Under the pieces are notes generated by a model that saw nothing but the letters and a program-made list of their open reading frames with translations, did no database searches and was not told where the DNA came from. Source: Polytrichum commune (taxonomy: Eukaryota > Streptophyta > Polytrichopsida > Polytrichales > Polytrichaceae). Taken from it: a DNA stretch of 64,000 bases. Every line of letters starts with the position of its first letter. The first letter of the stretch is position 1. Shown here one piece after another: positions 45,722 to 55,674 of the stretch. The DNA is taken from contig OX485806.1 in assembly GCA_950295325.1 (NCBI GenBank), positions 38,812,001 to 38,876,000 on the forward strand, in the 5' to 3' direction. The translations under genes were made by a program, and so were the position numbers.

Positions 45722-46054
45722 TTAACAAAGTTTGGCCACTCAATCCCACCGATTCCCACGGCCTCTCGACTTGGACGGCCATAATGTGAAGTGGCCCTTA
45801 GAGCATCTCCACCCATACGCGCTAAAGGGACTCGGCAAGCCCTTTAGCGTGGCCTTGAAGAAAAACTTACCCCACCCCTCTTGCCCGGGCTCTTCAAACT
45901 TGCCAGGGCTCTTCAAACTTCGGGCTCCACTCACTATCCTCGCGGGTGAGCGTTGCTCTTGCTGCGCCCACATTCCGGGCCTCATCCTCTTGCGATTCAG
46001 TGAATCGTGCCACTTTTGGGAATCAAGAGCGGTTCTGTAAGGCGGACATGGCGG

Positions 46055-46239
46055 GACGTGGGCGCAGTCGCGGAGGAGATTCTGCAAGCGTCGGGCGCAG
46101 CCGGGGAGTGCGTGGACGAGGCCGCGGGACGGCAACTCAACGATCATCCGCAGGTGGTTGCGATGTCGGAGGTGCAGTGCGGGATCAGGTACTGGAACTC
46201 TACATCGTTTTACACTCCGCCTGGTTGTTTTTGCGAGAG
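46055..46239 (+). other. Possible first exon near the left end of the Harbinger element
   Basis: The ATG at 46055 opens an Arg-Gly-rich frame (MAGRGRSRGGDSASVGRSRG). A second overlapping frame (from 46007) reads a more ordinary protein sequence ending FYTPPGCFCESK. GATCAG|GTACTG (about 46189) and GCGAGA|GTAAGT (about 46231) could act as donors. Which frame, if either, is coding cannot be decided. The RG-rich start would suit the RG-rich N-terminal part of the ORF at 49225. Confidence 0.3.
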
Positions 46240-46263
46240 TAAGTAGACAGAAGAGATACATGA

Positions 46264-46576
46264 ATCGCCGCTATAGCACTAATTTTGGTCGAGGTCAGAT
46301 GCCCATTAGGGGTAAGGAGATAGGGCACGCACTTGTGAGAAGTCCGTCCATCTCATCGTCTTCCCGAGGAACATTTCTGCGAGTTCGAAAGTGATAGATC
46401 AGAGAAAATAATTTTTAGATTGCTGTGCCCCCTTGCTTATTTGGTAAACCATGCGGCAAGGTTAAAAAGTGCGCGGAAGCGCTGCCGAATGTTTTTCGGC
46501 AGACTCTTGTGGAAACCCATTCGCTAACACTAATTCTGATGACACTAATTTTCTGGTGATCAGATCACCATCGCGG
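46264..46576 (+). repeat. Long inverted repeat inside the Harbinger element, left arm
   Basis: 313 bp from ATCGCCGCTATAGCACTAAT to CAGATCACCATCGCGG. It recurs inverted at 52036-52348 with only a few differences. Similarity begins and ends abruptly on both sides. The same short peptide-like frames appear in both arms and are not genes. Confidence 0.9.
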
Positions 46577-49224
46577 CAGGAGCTCGTATTACGGAGAAAT
46601 TTCTGCTTAACTTACTTTTCTGGTTTTGAAATGTGGGACGTTCTCACCTGCTTCTTCTTCTTCTCGTGAGAGTTTTGGGAAGAGGTTTTGGAGAACTTTC
46701 TTGTCGCAAACCGGTAGAAGAGCTGGCAAGTGAATTTCTGAGCGCCAATGATTCACCCTCAGGGGTCCGCAGTGTGAGTGAATTTAGGGTTGGCCAATTG
46801 GTGGTCCCGCTCACTCGATTGACGAAAGAGTCTGATGAACGGGAGGGGTAGTTCTTGATAAAATACAATTGTGGCAGAGTGACATAAGGTGCATTGGCGG
46901 TTCGCTTTGCTTGATTTTTCGAGTCGCTGGCTCTAATCACTGATCAGGTCTCTGTCGCCTCATCGCCCTTATCACTGTGGTGTTTCTTCTGCTTCTCTTC
47001 TTGTTGAGCGAACAGGTTGTTGTGTGATCATGCTAAATTAAGACTATTGCATGATTATCCTGGTGGCTTCTGGATAGTGATTTAATGCAAGTATGGCTGC
47101 TGAACCTATACCACGCTTGCATTAATGCAAGTGTGATATACTATCCTGGTGGCGTTCCGGAAAGAGATTGGTTAAGTCAAATCGTGATTAAGTGGAATGC
47201 GTTGCTACTCTTCTGGTGCTAAATTGATCGAGGCGCACTTCAAAACTTGTATGTCTTTTTCAGGTCGTCTGCTGCAATGCTTATTGTCCGGTTCAATTAC
47301 TATTTTTTCATTCTCGCGCTATTGATTTGGTGATTTGGTGTGTGCAGAACCTCCATTCTCCCGTCACTCGATCAATTCCTTGAGCGAATTGTATGTTTCA
47401 CAATATTGAGCTCATGTGCACTTTTTAATTTACTGTCCTCCAACCGCAGCTCTGTTTCCACGCTACTGTGCTTCCTTGTCAATTGGCCTTGAAGAGCGAG
47501 CCTTGAGGAAAGAAAGTGTAGAATTCTGTACAGTGGAAAGCCTATTGGCGTGGAACACTAATCCTGGACGAAAGAAAGGTGTAATCAGCTAAAGTGTGGA
47601 GCCTATCATTCATTCTTTGTGGTAGTGTTCGTTGAGTAATGCTTTTGTCCATATCTTCTGATCATTATTAGTTGTGTGTGTTACTGAGTGTCATCAGTAA
47701 CTGTCACAAGCTACTCCCAACCTTAATTTAAGTTTTAGTTTTCTCAGAGAAGCTTCTAGTTTGGAACTTTGACTCGTCCATACACTGACGGTCGCTTCTG
47801 TACAGCAAGTATTATAAAGACTAGTTGGTTGATGGTAGAATTTCAAGGATTACGTTACTCTATGCAGGCTTATGTAAACATGAGTTACATTTCTGCTAAG
47901 CAATGAGATCCAATTTGATAAGGTTTGTAGAGCAGCATTGGAAGGCACGGTTTATAATGTATTGAACTTGAAGTAACAGAGCCCTTATATTTGATTGCAA
48001 ATTGGGATAACTAAGTAACTTGCAGCAGTGCAATATAATTAGTGTCCACGAGGTACAAATTGCACTTTGGACCTAGTTTTACTGTGTATGCTGGTCTTAG
48101 TGCATGCAAAAGAAAACCTTCAACATGCTCTGAGAAGTAAACAACCGAGTTTGTATGAAATCACTACATGTTATTGACATAGAAGCTAGAACAGTGCACT
48201 TGTAAGCACTTTGTTTTTGTGTGATAACCACTGTACATTTCCCCGTATGTGTATGAATGTGTAGTGCAGATTGTCATGGGGCAAGATTAGTGGAAGGTCT
48301 GTGGGTTTTCTTCAGTTACTTTTCATAAGCGGATGTATTTATCTGGTTGGTGTGTGGTTAGGTGAGGATGAAAGAACAAAACACCATAAACACTTATGCT
48401 CAAAAAGAGATTGGACTATGTTCTCAAATATTGTTAACTACTCCACACTTAGTATTGAAACCAATTAGAAGAACTTATGTATTTGATTAAGAAATCAACA
48501 AGCATTTACTTCTGATAAGCATAACAAAATAACAACAGCTCTGATTTTCGTTGATTCTCCATCTTAGATTTGCTAGTCCAAGTTTTGCTGTGGAAGTCTA
48601 ATCAGTAGAAGATGAAGTACATGAAGAACTAACCAATTAATACCGACACTTTTTTGGTGCAAGAAAAATTTGGCTGCTAAGTATGATATCTCAGTTCCAA
48701 CTCTGTCAAACCTCTTCTCACATATCTTGCAACATCAGCCTGAAGAGAGAGCGAGCCACTTGTCGTCATTCCTATAATTGACAGTGAGTTGTAAGTACTT
48801 TGCAGTATCTGACAGGCAACACATTACAACTTTCAGTTGTCAGGGGAAAAGTGGTTTCTGAAATCGATCCATAAGTATACTAAACTTTGCTTTGACTGCT
48901 GCCAGCCTCCATGTAGTCCCTTTTCAGGAAGTACTTTAGCTCAGGAGTACATGGATTTCCCAACACCTAACTTATCATAGATGGGCAGTGTGGAGGTTTG
49001 ATCAAATAAGGTTTTCATATATCCTACATCTGTACATACCCTTTCAGCTCAGTAAATCTCACCTGACTAGGATTAAATTGAAATTGCACCTGGCAGTGCA
49101 TTGGATGGGAGCATCTTTAAGTTCACACCCAATTGCAGTAGCTGCTCCATGAGAAAAGTACATAACTTGAGTAAGAACAATCAGGATGAGTCCTTGACTC
49201 TAATTCTTCCACTAACTCAGGGTA
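46577..49224 (+). other. Harbinger element interior without recognised gene
   Basis: Several plus-strand splice-like signals occur (for example GTGTGCAG near 47340-47350 and CCACTAACTCAG just before the ORF). Frames are all short (46633-46851, 48271-48468) and without motifs. This is a likely leader/intron region of the ORF at 49225, or the scar of a lost transposase gene. Confidence 0.4.
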
Positions 49225-50703
49225 TTGCATTTTGAACTTCAGATGATAGACCTTGAAGGCGACTTATTCTGTGAGGAGGATTTTGTTGTGGGCTTCGGTG
49301 GTGGTGTGGCATCAAGACCTTCAACAAATAGACGTGGTGTGGCACGAAGAATTTTGCAACAAGAGGCTGGGGGTTCGAGGCGCGCTCAATTGCCTCAGGC
49401 ACAAGCCAATTTCGCAAATTGCGACGAGTTTGGGCAAGCACCATTGGTGAGCTCCGAAGAATTTTTTGATAATGATTTTCAAGGTGCTGGTGGAATTAGG
49501 GGGGATCAGAGTTTTGGCCATAGAGGTGGTAGAACCGGGTGTCAAGGCCGGGGTCGTGGAGTAGCTGTTGCAAAACCCGGGAAAGGGAAGAATTTTGTAC
49601 CGGATGAGGAACGGCAGCTTGCTAGAAGCGTTTTAGCAATTTCACAGGATCCAATTGTAGGCAATCAGCAGAAAAGCAGTGCATTCTGGGAGAGGATTTA
49701 CGAACATTATGACAGCTTTAATCCGGTAGTTCATCGGGGTGCGCGGTCTTTAGAGTCAAAGTGGGGCATCATTAAGCATGATGCCCTCAAGTTCATGGGA
49801 TGCTATCAACAAATTAAACGGTTGAATAAATCGGGAGTAGGTGAGGTTGATATCATTCGCATGGCCAAAGACTTGTACCGCACAAAGAGCACAAAAAATG
49901 CTGAGTTCACATACGAACATTGTTGGTCAATTGTTAAAGATTATCCGCGGTGGGCTGATGGTGTGACGACCATGAGGCAGATAACTCCTAGCAAAAGGAA
50001 ATCTTTGTCTTCAGAGTACGAGTCCCAAGCAGGCACCACGGAATCCGTGGGTGTTGTGGACTCTCCACTCAAGTCCAACGCGTCATTGAGGAACCGACCC
50101 ATGGGGACGAAGGTGGCGAAGGAGTCACAACGATCAAACAAGATTTTTGAAAATGCAGCGAACCGTCAAGCCATGGCCACAGAGGCAATCGCCGATGCCC
50201 AAATTCGTAAGGTGAGTATTCTCGAGGATCAAAACATGATCCTCCTTATGCAAATCATCGACTCCTCGGCAACACCGACCGCCCAGGAATATTTCCGCCT
50301 ACGTCAAGAGGAGGAATTGGAGAAACTCCGCAAGCGACTTGCGGAGAAGGCAGAACGAGAAAGGCGAGAACGCGAAGACGGTGAGGCAAGAAAGAGGATG
50401 GAGGCTGCTAGAGAAAGAGAGGTTGCGGAGGCCGAAGCCCGTGAAAACAGGGAAACGATGCGGCAAATGCGTAGTGTTGGCGGCCACATTGATGGACGAC
50501 ATGTTTTCGATGCGGAGCTCGAGGAATTTGAGAGTGATCATGATCAACACGACGAAAATTTTGAAGGTGCACATTTCACTTACATGAGCTTTGCCAAATC
50601 AAGTGAGGAACGCATTGAACTTGAACTTGAACTTGAACTTTGTGTTTGTTGGCTCTGTCCAAGACTTGGGATTGAGGCATTCTTTGATTGGGATGGTTGG
50701 TAG
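49225..50703 (+). CDS. PIF/Harbinger second-component protein, Myb/SANT-like with NAM-associated C-terminus
   Basis: 492 residues, uninterrupted. Residues 85-120 are Gly/Arg-rich (FGHRGGRTGCQGRGRG). Residues about 122-245 form a Myb/SANT-like (trihelix-type) DNA-binding region: NFVPDEERQLARS, SQDPIVGNQQKSSAFWERI, SLESKWGIIKHDALKF, SGVGEVDIIRMAKDLY and EHCWSIVKDYPRW. A basic KRK follows at about 257. Residues about 355-415 are a Glu/Arg-rich coiled coil, as in the NAM-associated domain of plant Harbinger ORF1 proteins, then an acidic patch (430-445). In that superfamily the Myb-like protein binds the element ends and brings the DDE transposase to the nucleus. The start could also be the Met at residue 7, just after an acceptor-like TTCAG. 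The last 30 residues, after a Glu-Leu repeat, look like a late frame extension. Lack of stops suggests recent activity or selection. Confidence 0.85.
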   Translation: MHFELQMIDLEGDLFCEEDFVVGFGGGVASRPSTNRRGVARRILQQEAGGSRRAQLPQAQANFANCDEFGQAPLVSSEEFFDNDFQGAGGIRGDQSFGHRGGRTGCQGRGRGVAVAKPGKGKNFVPDEERQLARSVLAISQDPIVGNQQKSSAFWERIYEHYDSFNPVVHRGARSLESKWGIIKHDALKFMGCYQQIKRLNKSGVGEVDIIRMAKDLYRTKSTKNAEFTYEHCWSIVKDYPRWADGVTTMRQITPSKRKSLSSEYESQAGTTESVGVVDSPLKSNASLRNRPMGTKVAKESQRSNKIFENAANRQAMATEAIADAQIRKVSILEDQNMILLMQIIDSSATPTAQEYFRLRQEEELEKLRKRLAEKAERERREREDGEARKRMEAAREREVAEAEARENRETMRQMRSVGGHIDGRHVFDAELEEFESDHDQHDENFEGAHFTYMSFAKSSEERIELELELELCVCWLCPRLGIEAFFDWDGW

Positions 50704-52035
50704 ATAGAGAAGCCAGCTTCTTGAGGAAATAAGAAAAATTAAAGAGCATTTTCGCCCACAGGCTGATGGTAGATATAATGGATAAGGTTGCAATCTCTTC
50801 CCATGTAGCCAACGTTATGCTAGAGGAGAGTGTAGAGAAGCGGAGTTTAGATGTCTTAGACTGTGATCTTGACCTTTGTGTTTCTTGGCTTGGTTCCAAG
50901 CTTGGGATTGACTCTCTTTAAACAGGAGGTAGGACTTAATGAATGAGGTTGCAATCTCCTCAAATGTAGAGAAGTGGAGTGAAGTACGAGTGAATTAATC
51001 ACTCATAGAAACGTGAGTGTACATTAATCACTCATAGAAACATGAGTCAAGGGCAGTATTGTAGAGATTTAATTTGAATTTGTTGATGCTTGTACGTACA
51101 GGTGATTATTAGGTGCCGAGTTTGTTTGTCGATAATCCGGAGGTTGTGGCCTCTCAAGCCCACGCACTTTCGCGCCCAAGTTATGGAGAGGAGACGGGGC
51201 ACGATGGTGTAGAGTACCGTAATGGTGTAGAGTATGATGGAATAGAGCATGTGTCTTTAAATCAGCCCACTTCATGGAATGTTTATGCACAGTCTTAAGT
51301 GTCAGCTTATTTGAAAATCAAGGTATTTGATTATCCTAACTACATCCATAATTATGTCGTGAACCAGAACATAAAGTCTCGGTTCGTGGGTGTGAGGGCC
51401 ATTCAGGGTTCCTGGACTGAGAGCCCTACCCTCTACAAATTCACGCCGAACCTACTCCACGTGACCAACAACCAGAAATGCCTGCTCCTTCCAAAAGGGC
51501 ACCCAGAAAAAACCCACGCCCACAAATTGCCTCCAGCTGATGTGAAACTTCCTGCCCCACTCTCAATTCAGAAGCAAAAAAATCAACAGGCAATGTGTGA
51601 ACTTGAGAGAACGAGCGAATTGGGGAGCAGGTAGGGAATTCTGAAACTTTCTCAGGTTCACCTTTCTCATGATCTTACAGTGTGTCGGCAGAGAATGTCA
51701 CGCATGTCAAGGATCGACATAGCCACAAAGTCGGCGAGCCTTGCAGAAGCAAACATCAAAGCCAATGTGTGAACTCAAAACCTTCTCCGCCATTCAGGTC
51801 CCTGGAGTATTAAGTTCCAACTCTCCTCAAATTCACACTCAACCTACTCCACGTCACCAGCAACGACACATGCATGCTACCCACGAAAGCACCCCCACAG
51901 ATTGCCTCCAGCGGAGGTAAAACTCTCTCGACACTCTCTCAATGCAAGAAGCCAAAAAGGCAATGTGTGAACCCAATACATGAGAAATGTGAACAAATTG
52001 GGGAGCAGTTCAAGCAAGTGCAGAGGTATCTCCTT
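50704..52035 (+). other. Harbinger element interior with duplicated segments
   Basis: TTTGTGTTTGTTGGCTCTGT in the ORF end (about 50639) recurs as TTTGTGTTTCTTGGCTTGGT at about 50876. A larger diverged direct duplication pairs about 51395-51634 with 51790-52015 (AACCTACTCCACGT, ATTGCCTCCAGC, AATGTGTGAAC, AATTGGGGAGCAG blocks). The frame at 51299-51634 lies in the first copy and is broken in the second, so coding is doubtful. Confidence 0.55.
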
Positions 52036-52348
52036 CCGCGATGGTGATCTGATCACCAGAAAATTAGTGTCATCAGAATTAGTGTTAGCGAATGGGTTTC
52101 CACAAGAGTCTGCCGAAAAACATTCGGCAGCGCTTCCACGCACTTTTTAACCTTGCCGCATGGTTTACCAAATAAGCAAGGGGGCACAGCAATCTAAAAA
52201 TTATTTTCTCTGATCTATCACTTTCGAACTCGCAGAAGTGTCCCTCGGGAAGACGATGAGATGGACGGACTTCTCACAAGTGCGTGAGCTATCTCCTTAC
52301 CCCTAATGGGCATCTGACCTCGATCAAAATTAGTGCTATAGCGGCGAT
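52036..52348 (-). repeat. Long inverted repeat inside the Harbinger element, right arm
   Basis: This is the inverted partner of 46264-46576. A short fold-back-family fragment (GAACCGGTTGAGTTTGAG) follows at about 52446-52490. Confidence 0.9.
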
Positions 52349-53363
52349 TCCGACGTGCTATTGTATGCCCTCACTGCAAGTGGCCAGCAAGTGAGTGCTC
52401 ACGATAGCACTAATTAGTGGGAAGAACCGACCGCCAGTTAGAGATGAACCGGTTGAGTTTGAGGTCAACCGGTTGAAGTTCAAGACTTAGGAAATTTACC
52501 TGTGTGGTGTCACCTGGATTAATGGATCTCAGTTGTAGCAGATCCACAGCTCAACGTGAGTGGTGTAACAATCTCCTACTCCCAAAACATTGATGATTGA
52601 GTCTTGTACGAGAACATGTGTTGTGAGAAACAAACCCAAGGAATAGTGGTTCTTTGCAGACTTCGTCCTTGGCGATCCTTCCTTCACAAAGAGATGAAGC
52701 TGAGATCAAGTTAAGCTTGAGAAGGGGAGTCGATTAAGGTGAGATCGGGACAGGACCGTGAGAATGTGAGCAGAAATCATTCAGGGCTACAGAATCCTCC
52801 CTCAAGGTAATCACTGCTAGCAAGGCCAGCTAAGTGACAAGCTCTCATTTCAGCACCTCCTTGAAACAGGTTCGAAAGTGGAAAGTGGACAGGTGGGTTA
52901 TTTTTGGCCAGGGTTGGACATGTCATCACATGGAATATTCCTGGCCGTTTTTGGCTTGAAGAGCCAATATGCAAGTAACGGTGGGGGAGTGCCACTCTAA
53001 AGAAATTTAATGGATGTTTGGAGCCCTTCAAAGCGCATTTGGAGAGCCTCCCTTACTGCCCAAGGGTGGAGATGCTCTTATTAGTACACTGTCTATGGAG
53101 TTGGAAAGTGTCCCCAATAGAGCCAGCCATGCCACCACACCCTTCTGGGAAGCTCACCCCAGCCATGGCAACTGAACTATTACAACTGAATTGTTCCCGA
53201 TATTAATTGCAGGGTACCGTTGCTATATATGGTGCAGGATCTGAATAACTCCAGGTCTATATATACCAGACAATTCAATATGGCATGCATATATACACTC
53301 ATGGCAACATTCCACAATTAATTCCTCAAAGTCAAGATGTAACTTATATAACACATGCCACAT

Positions 53364-53427
53364 TTTATTTTATTTATTTATTTGAGACAGAAGGCCAACC
53401 GCCAACGCCAAAATGAATAAAACCAAG
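53364..53427 (-). mobile_element. Ultra-short LINE/SINE tail insertion, 64 bp, 14-bp duplication
   Basis: It is flanked by AACACATGCCACAT at 53350-53363 and 53428-53441. Read on the minus strand, the insert is only a tail: CTTGGTTTTATTCATTTTGG, CGTTGGCGGTTGGCCTTCTG, TCTCAAATAAAT and more A-rich sequence. It has all the hallmarks of target-primed reverse transcription with extreme 5' truncation. Confidence 0.9.
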
Positions 53428-53498
53428 AACACATGCCACATATCATTCCACATTAATTATACAGTCACTTAATGCTGTAACAACAAAAGGATGAGAAC

Positions 53499-53580
53499 GT
53501 GGGGGTTCTTTTTCTCTTGGTTTTATTCATTTTGGCGTTGGCGGTTGGCCTTCTGTCTCAAAAATTTTTTTAAAAAAAAC
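53499..53580 (+). mobile_element. Ultra-short LINE/SINE tail insertion, 82 bp, 16-bp duplication
   Basis: It is flanked by ACAAAAGGATGAGAAC at 53483-53498 and 53581-53596. The insert is the same tail in plus orientation ending in an A-rich run. It lies only about 70 bp from the oppositely oriented copy at 53364, so the two form an inverted pair. Confidence 0.9.
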
Positions 53581-53606
53581 ACAAAAGGATGAGAACAACT
53601 CAAGGC

Positions 53607-53667
53607 CTCTCTCTCTCTCTCTCTCTCTCTTTTTGAGCAACAAGGCCAATGATCAGCCAACGCCACA
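53607..53667. repeat. (CT)n microsatellite joined to a tail-like fragment
   Basis: About twelve CT units at 53607-53631 are followed by TTTTGAGCAACAAGGCCAAT and CAGCCAACGCCACA. The latter resembles the inverted LINE/SINE tail in diverged form. Confidence 0.7.
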
Positions 53668-53919
53668 TACACACACATGTTGATTGTCAATCATCTGAAA
53701 CTACAGTTATATGCCTGTCTTAAAGATTGCCTGTATATGTAGACACACTTAGTGTTTACTGTTCTATATACGTACCAAGTTCCTTATATAAAAATACGCT
53801 AGCTATATATATATGTACGTACAACAAGATGTACGAATTGCTCCTATTTAATTTGGGCCCTTCTGGGGATGGTGTTATATATATTCTTGTGTTGGAGGAA
53901 GTTATGTTTACTTTCAATA

Positions 53920-54524
53920 CAGTCTAACCTTGATATTGTCACCCTTCTTAATAGAACACCTTGATATTGTCACCTAAAAGTTTGGAACGGATTTTCTTGG
54001 TGTAAAACTCCCTCGTTATTGTCCCTATCACCCTTGATAATGTCACTATTTTTTTCAAAAATGCGTAGTGTAAATGTGATAATATCAAATATGGATGGAT
54101 TGTGTGTGATGGTTGCATGGACATATTGTATGAGCCAAAAGGGTCATGAGTTGTTAGGAATGGGAAAAATCCATGTCAAACTCATTGGAATTGGTGTTGG
54201 ACATTTAACATCACTAAAACAATGTGACATTAGAAGCTTCTTTGTCTCTAGTGAGAGTTCTTTACGTGATCTCAATGACACATGATGACGTGCTCTTGTT
54301 TTCATTCACAATTTTGGATTGGATTTTACTATAAAAAACAATCAAGTCTTGTAGTTGTTATTTTCTTTTTTACATTGGAGTTTTATTTTGATTTTCTACC
54401 TATTTTTTGATAATATCACATTATGCACAAATCTTCAAAATGTGACATTATCAAATATGTCACACCTTGTTTATATCACACTTTATGGTGAAACAGATGG
54501 TGTGATATTATCGAGGTTAGACTG
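53920..54524. mobile_element. Pogo/Tigger-like TIR element, short copy (605 bp)
   Basis: TA flanks both ends. CAGTCTAACCTTGATATTGT at the left mirrors the GAGGTTAGACTG end at the right. The outer parts match 3786-4965 in reverse complement but the centre (about 54130-54320) does not. Frames at 54019-54285 and 54355-54666 have no transposase motif. Confidence 0.85.
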
Positions 54525-54625
54525 TAATGTTGATCCCCTTTCTGTGACCAAAATTGCTCTAAGTACCGTGCGGCACATGCCCCGATTAGATAGATCCTCT
54601 TGGGACCACCCCCACCTCCGACATA

Positions 54626-55063
54626 GGGTTAGTTTCCATGTCGGTCACTCACCCACCATGTTCTAGTGTTGAATAAGGATAAACCCGCCCACATATAAAG
54701 GGAATGTGATGGGGGTAGGGTTTGTATGTACCGATTAGCTAATCTTGTCTTTTCAAATTTGGGTCCACATACTAACCTCCTTCTCCCAGTTACCAAGGAT
54801 GGAACGCTAAATCATTATTGGTTTTTTTTTTAATTTTTAAAAATCTTCAACCAATCCTAATCCTTCAGTGACCGGCACTTGTGGGTTAAATATTCTTTAG
54901 TGGGCACACGGAAGTCCAGCGGCCCGTGTCTGTAGCCCTCTATAGTCTAACAGATCGCCAGAGTGTGGTTGGATGGTGGATTGTGCCTAACTACATGTGA
55001 ACACCTCCGACCAACTATTGTCGAGAATCTAAGTGGGGAAGCAACCTACGTGGAAACTCACCC
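54626..55063 (+). mobile_element. Tourist-like element, GGGTGAGTTTCC family (copy 3, 438 bp)
   Basis: GGGTTAGTTTCCATGTCGG at the left mirrors TACGTGGAAACTCACCC, with TTA following. It has an uninterrupted interior similar to 25958-26362 (CTAATCCTTCAGTGACCGGC, GTGAACACCTCCGAC). Confidence 0.75.
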
Positions 55064-55394
55064 TTACATCATTGTGACGTCTGAGTGAGCCCACTTGCAT
55101 CCATTGGAAAGATAAAAATGAAAAACCTATCATATTAGTATGCACTTTCTTAATTCCGGTTGAATTGACTCCCAAATAAGTATGGTGGAGTTTGATTGGA
55201 AAGAATCAAACCTCATCCTGATAGAGGATTTGTATTGATTATCCCCTCTGCATTCAAGATCATAACTAGTGCAAGTCTAAGTCAACACTAGTTGTTGCAC
55301 CCCATGTTTATATTCTCGAGGACCACATGAACAAATGCACAACTGCTCATTTGATGTTTGATAGTTAGTATGCACATCAACTAATAAGAAACAA
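55064..55394. other. Intergenic spacer
   Basis: No gene or element was recognised. Confidence 0.5.
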
Positions 55395-55440
55395 TCCTTT
55401 CTTCAATTCATTTGGCGTTGGCCCGGTTGGCCTTCTGTCT

Positions 55441-55477
<37 letters not shown>
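55395..55477 (+). mobile_element. Ultra-short LINE/SINE tail insertion with about 36-A tail
   Basis: It is flanked by AACTAATAAGAAACAA at 55379-55394 and 55478-55493. The insert has TCCTTTCTTCAATTCATTTG, GCGTTGGCCCGGTTGGCC, TTCTGTCTC and then a pure A run. The long intact A tail and perfect duplication indicate a young insertion. Confidence 0.92.
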
Positions 55478-55481
<4 letters not shown>

Positions 55482-55674
55482 AATAAGAAACAACTTACTT
55501 GGTAAAGGATAACATTCTTAGTACAAATATTCAACAATTTGTGACTCCGGGGAAGCAACCCAAACCAATAAAATAAATCTATTCACTTGAAAAGTGCATC
55601 CAGATCAGACTTTTTGTGTGCACATGTGCACAATATTTTTTGCAACCTTTATATACCTTGACTGTGACTACTTA

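Larger units (their letters stand above)
44374..45797. mobile_element. Tourist-like relative hosting two nested elements
   Basis: The left end GGGGCGCTTCACACTATGG and the right end CATAATGTGAAGTGGCCC are inverted versions. The right end is followed by TTA (45798-45800), which is also the left flank of the 7.3-kb Harbinger element. CTTCACACTATGGCCG and GTCGAGAGGCCGT motifs repeat inside. Removing the two nested elements at 44875-45721 leaves about 575 bp. The frame at 44429-44875 is not supported as a gene. Confidence 0.65.
45801..53077 (+). mobile_element. Large PIF/Harbinger element, 7277 bp, carrying the Myb/SANT-like ORF
   Basis: It is flanked by TTA (45798-45800 and 53078-53080) with ends GAGCATCTCCACCC. 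The first 240 and last 150 bp match the two halves of the miniature element at 39323-39718, which confirms both boundaries. Inside are a 313-bp inverted repeat, an intact 492-codon ORF of the type that forms the second component of PIF/Harbinger transposons, and long apparently non-coding tracts. No DDE transposase could be found in any frame, so transposition would need a helper. Confidence 0.85.

Noticed and set aside
46469-46669. Frame starting MRGSAAECFSADS, conserved at 51877-52143
   Set aside because: It is conserved only because it lies in the near-identical 313-bp inverted repeat. The frames diverge completely outside it.
49321-50899. Several minus-strand frames over 49.3-50.9 kb
   Set aside because: These are mirror frames of the Myb/SANT-like ORF, whose domain content is clear on the plus strand.
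51299-51634. 111-codon plus-strand frame in the Harbinger element
   Set aside because: The neighbouring diverged duplicate (51790-52015) has stops and no matching frame, and no domain is recognisable. Coding is not supported.
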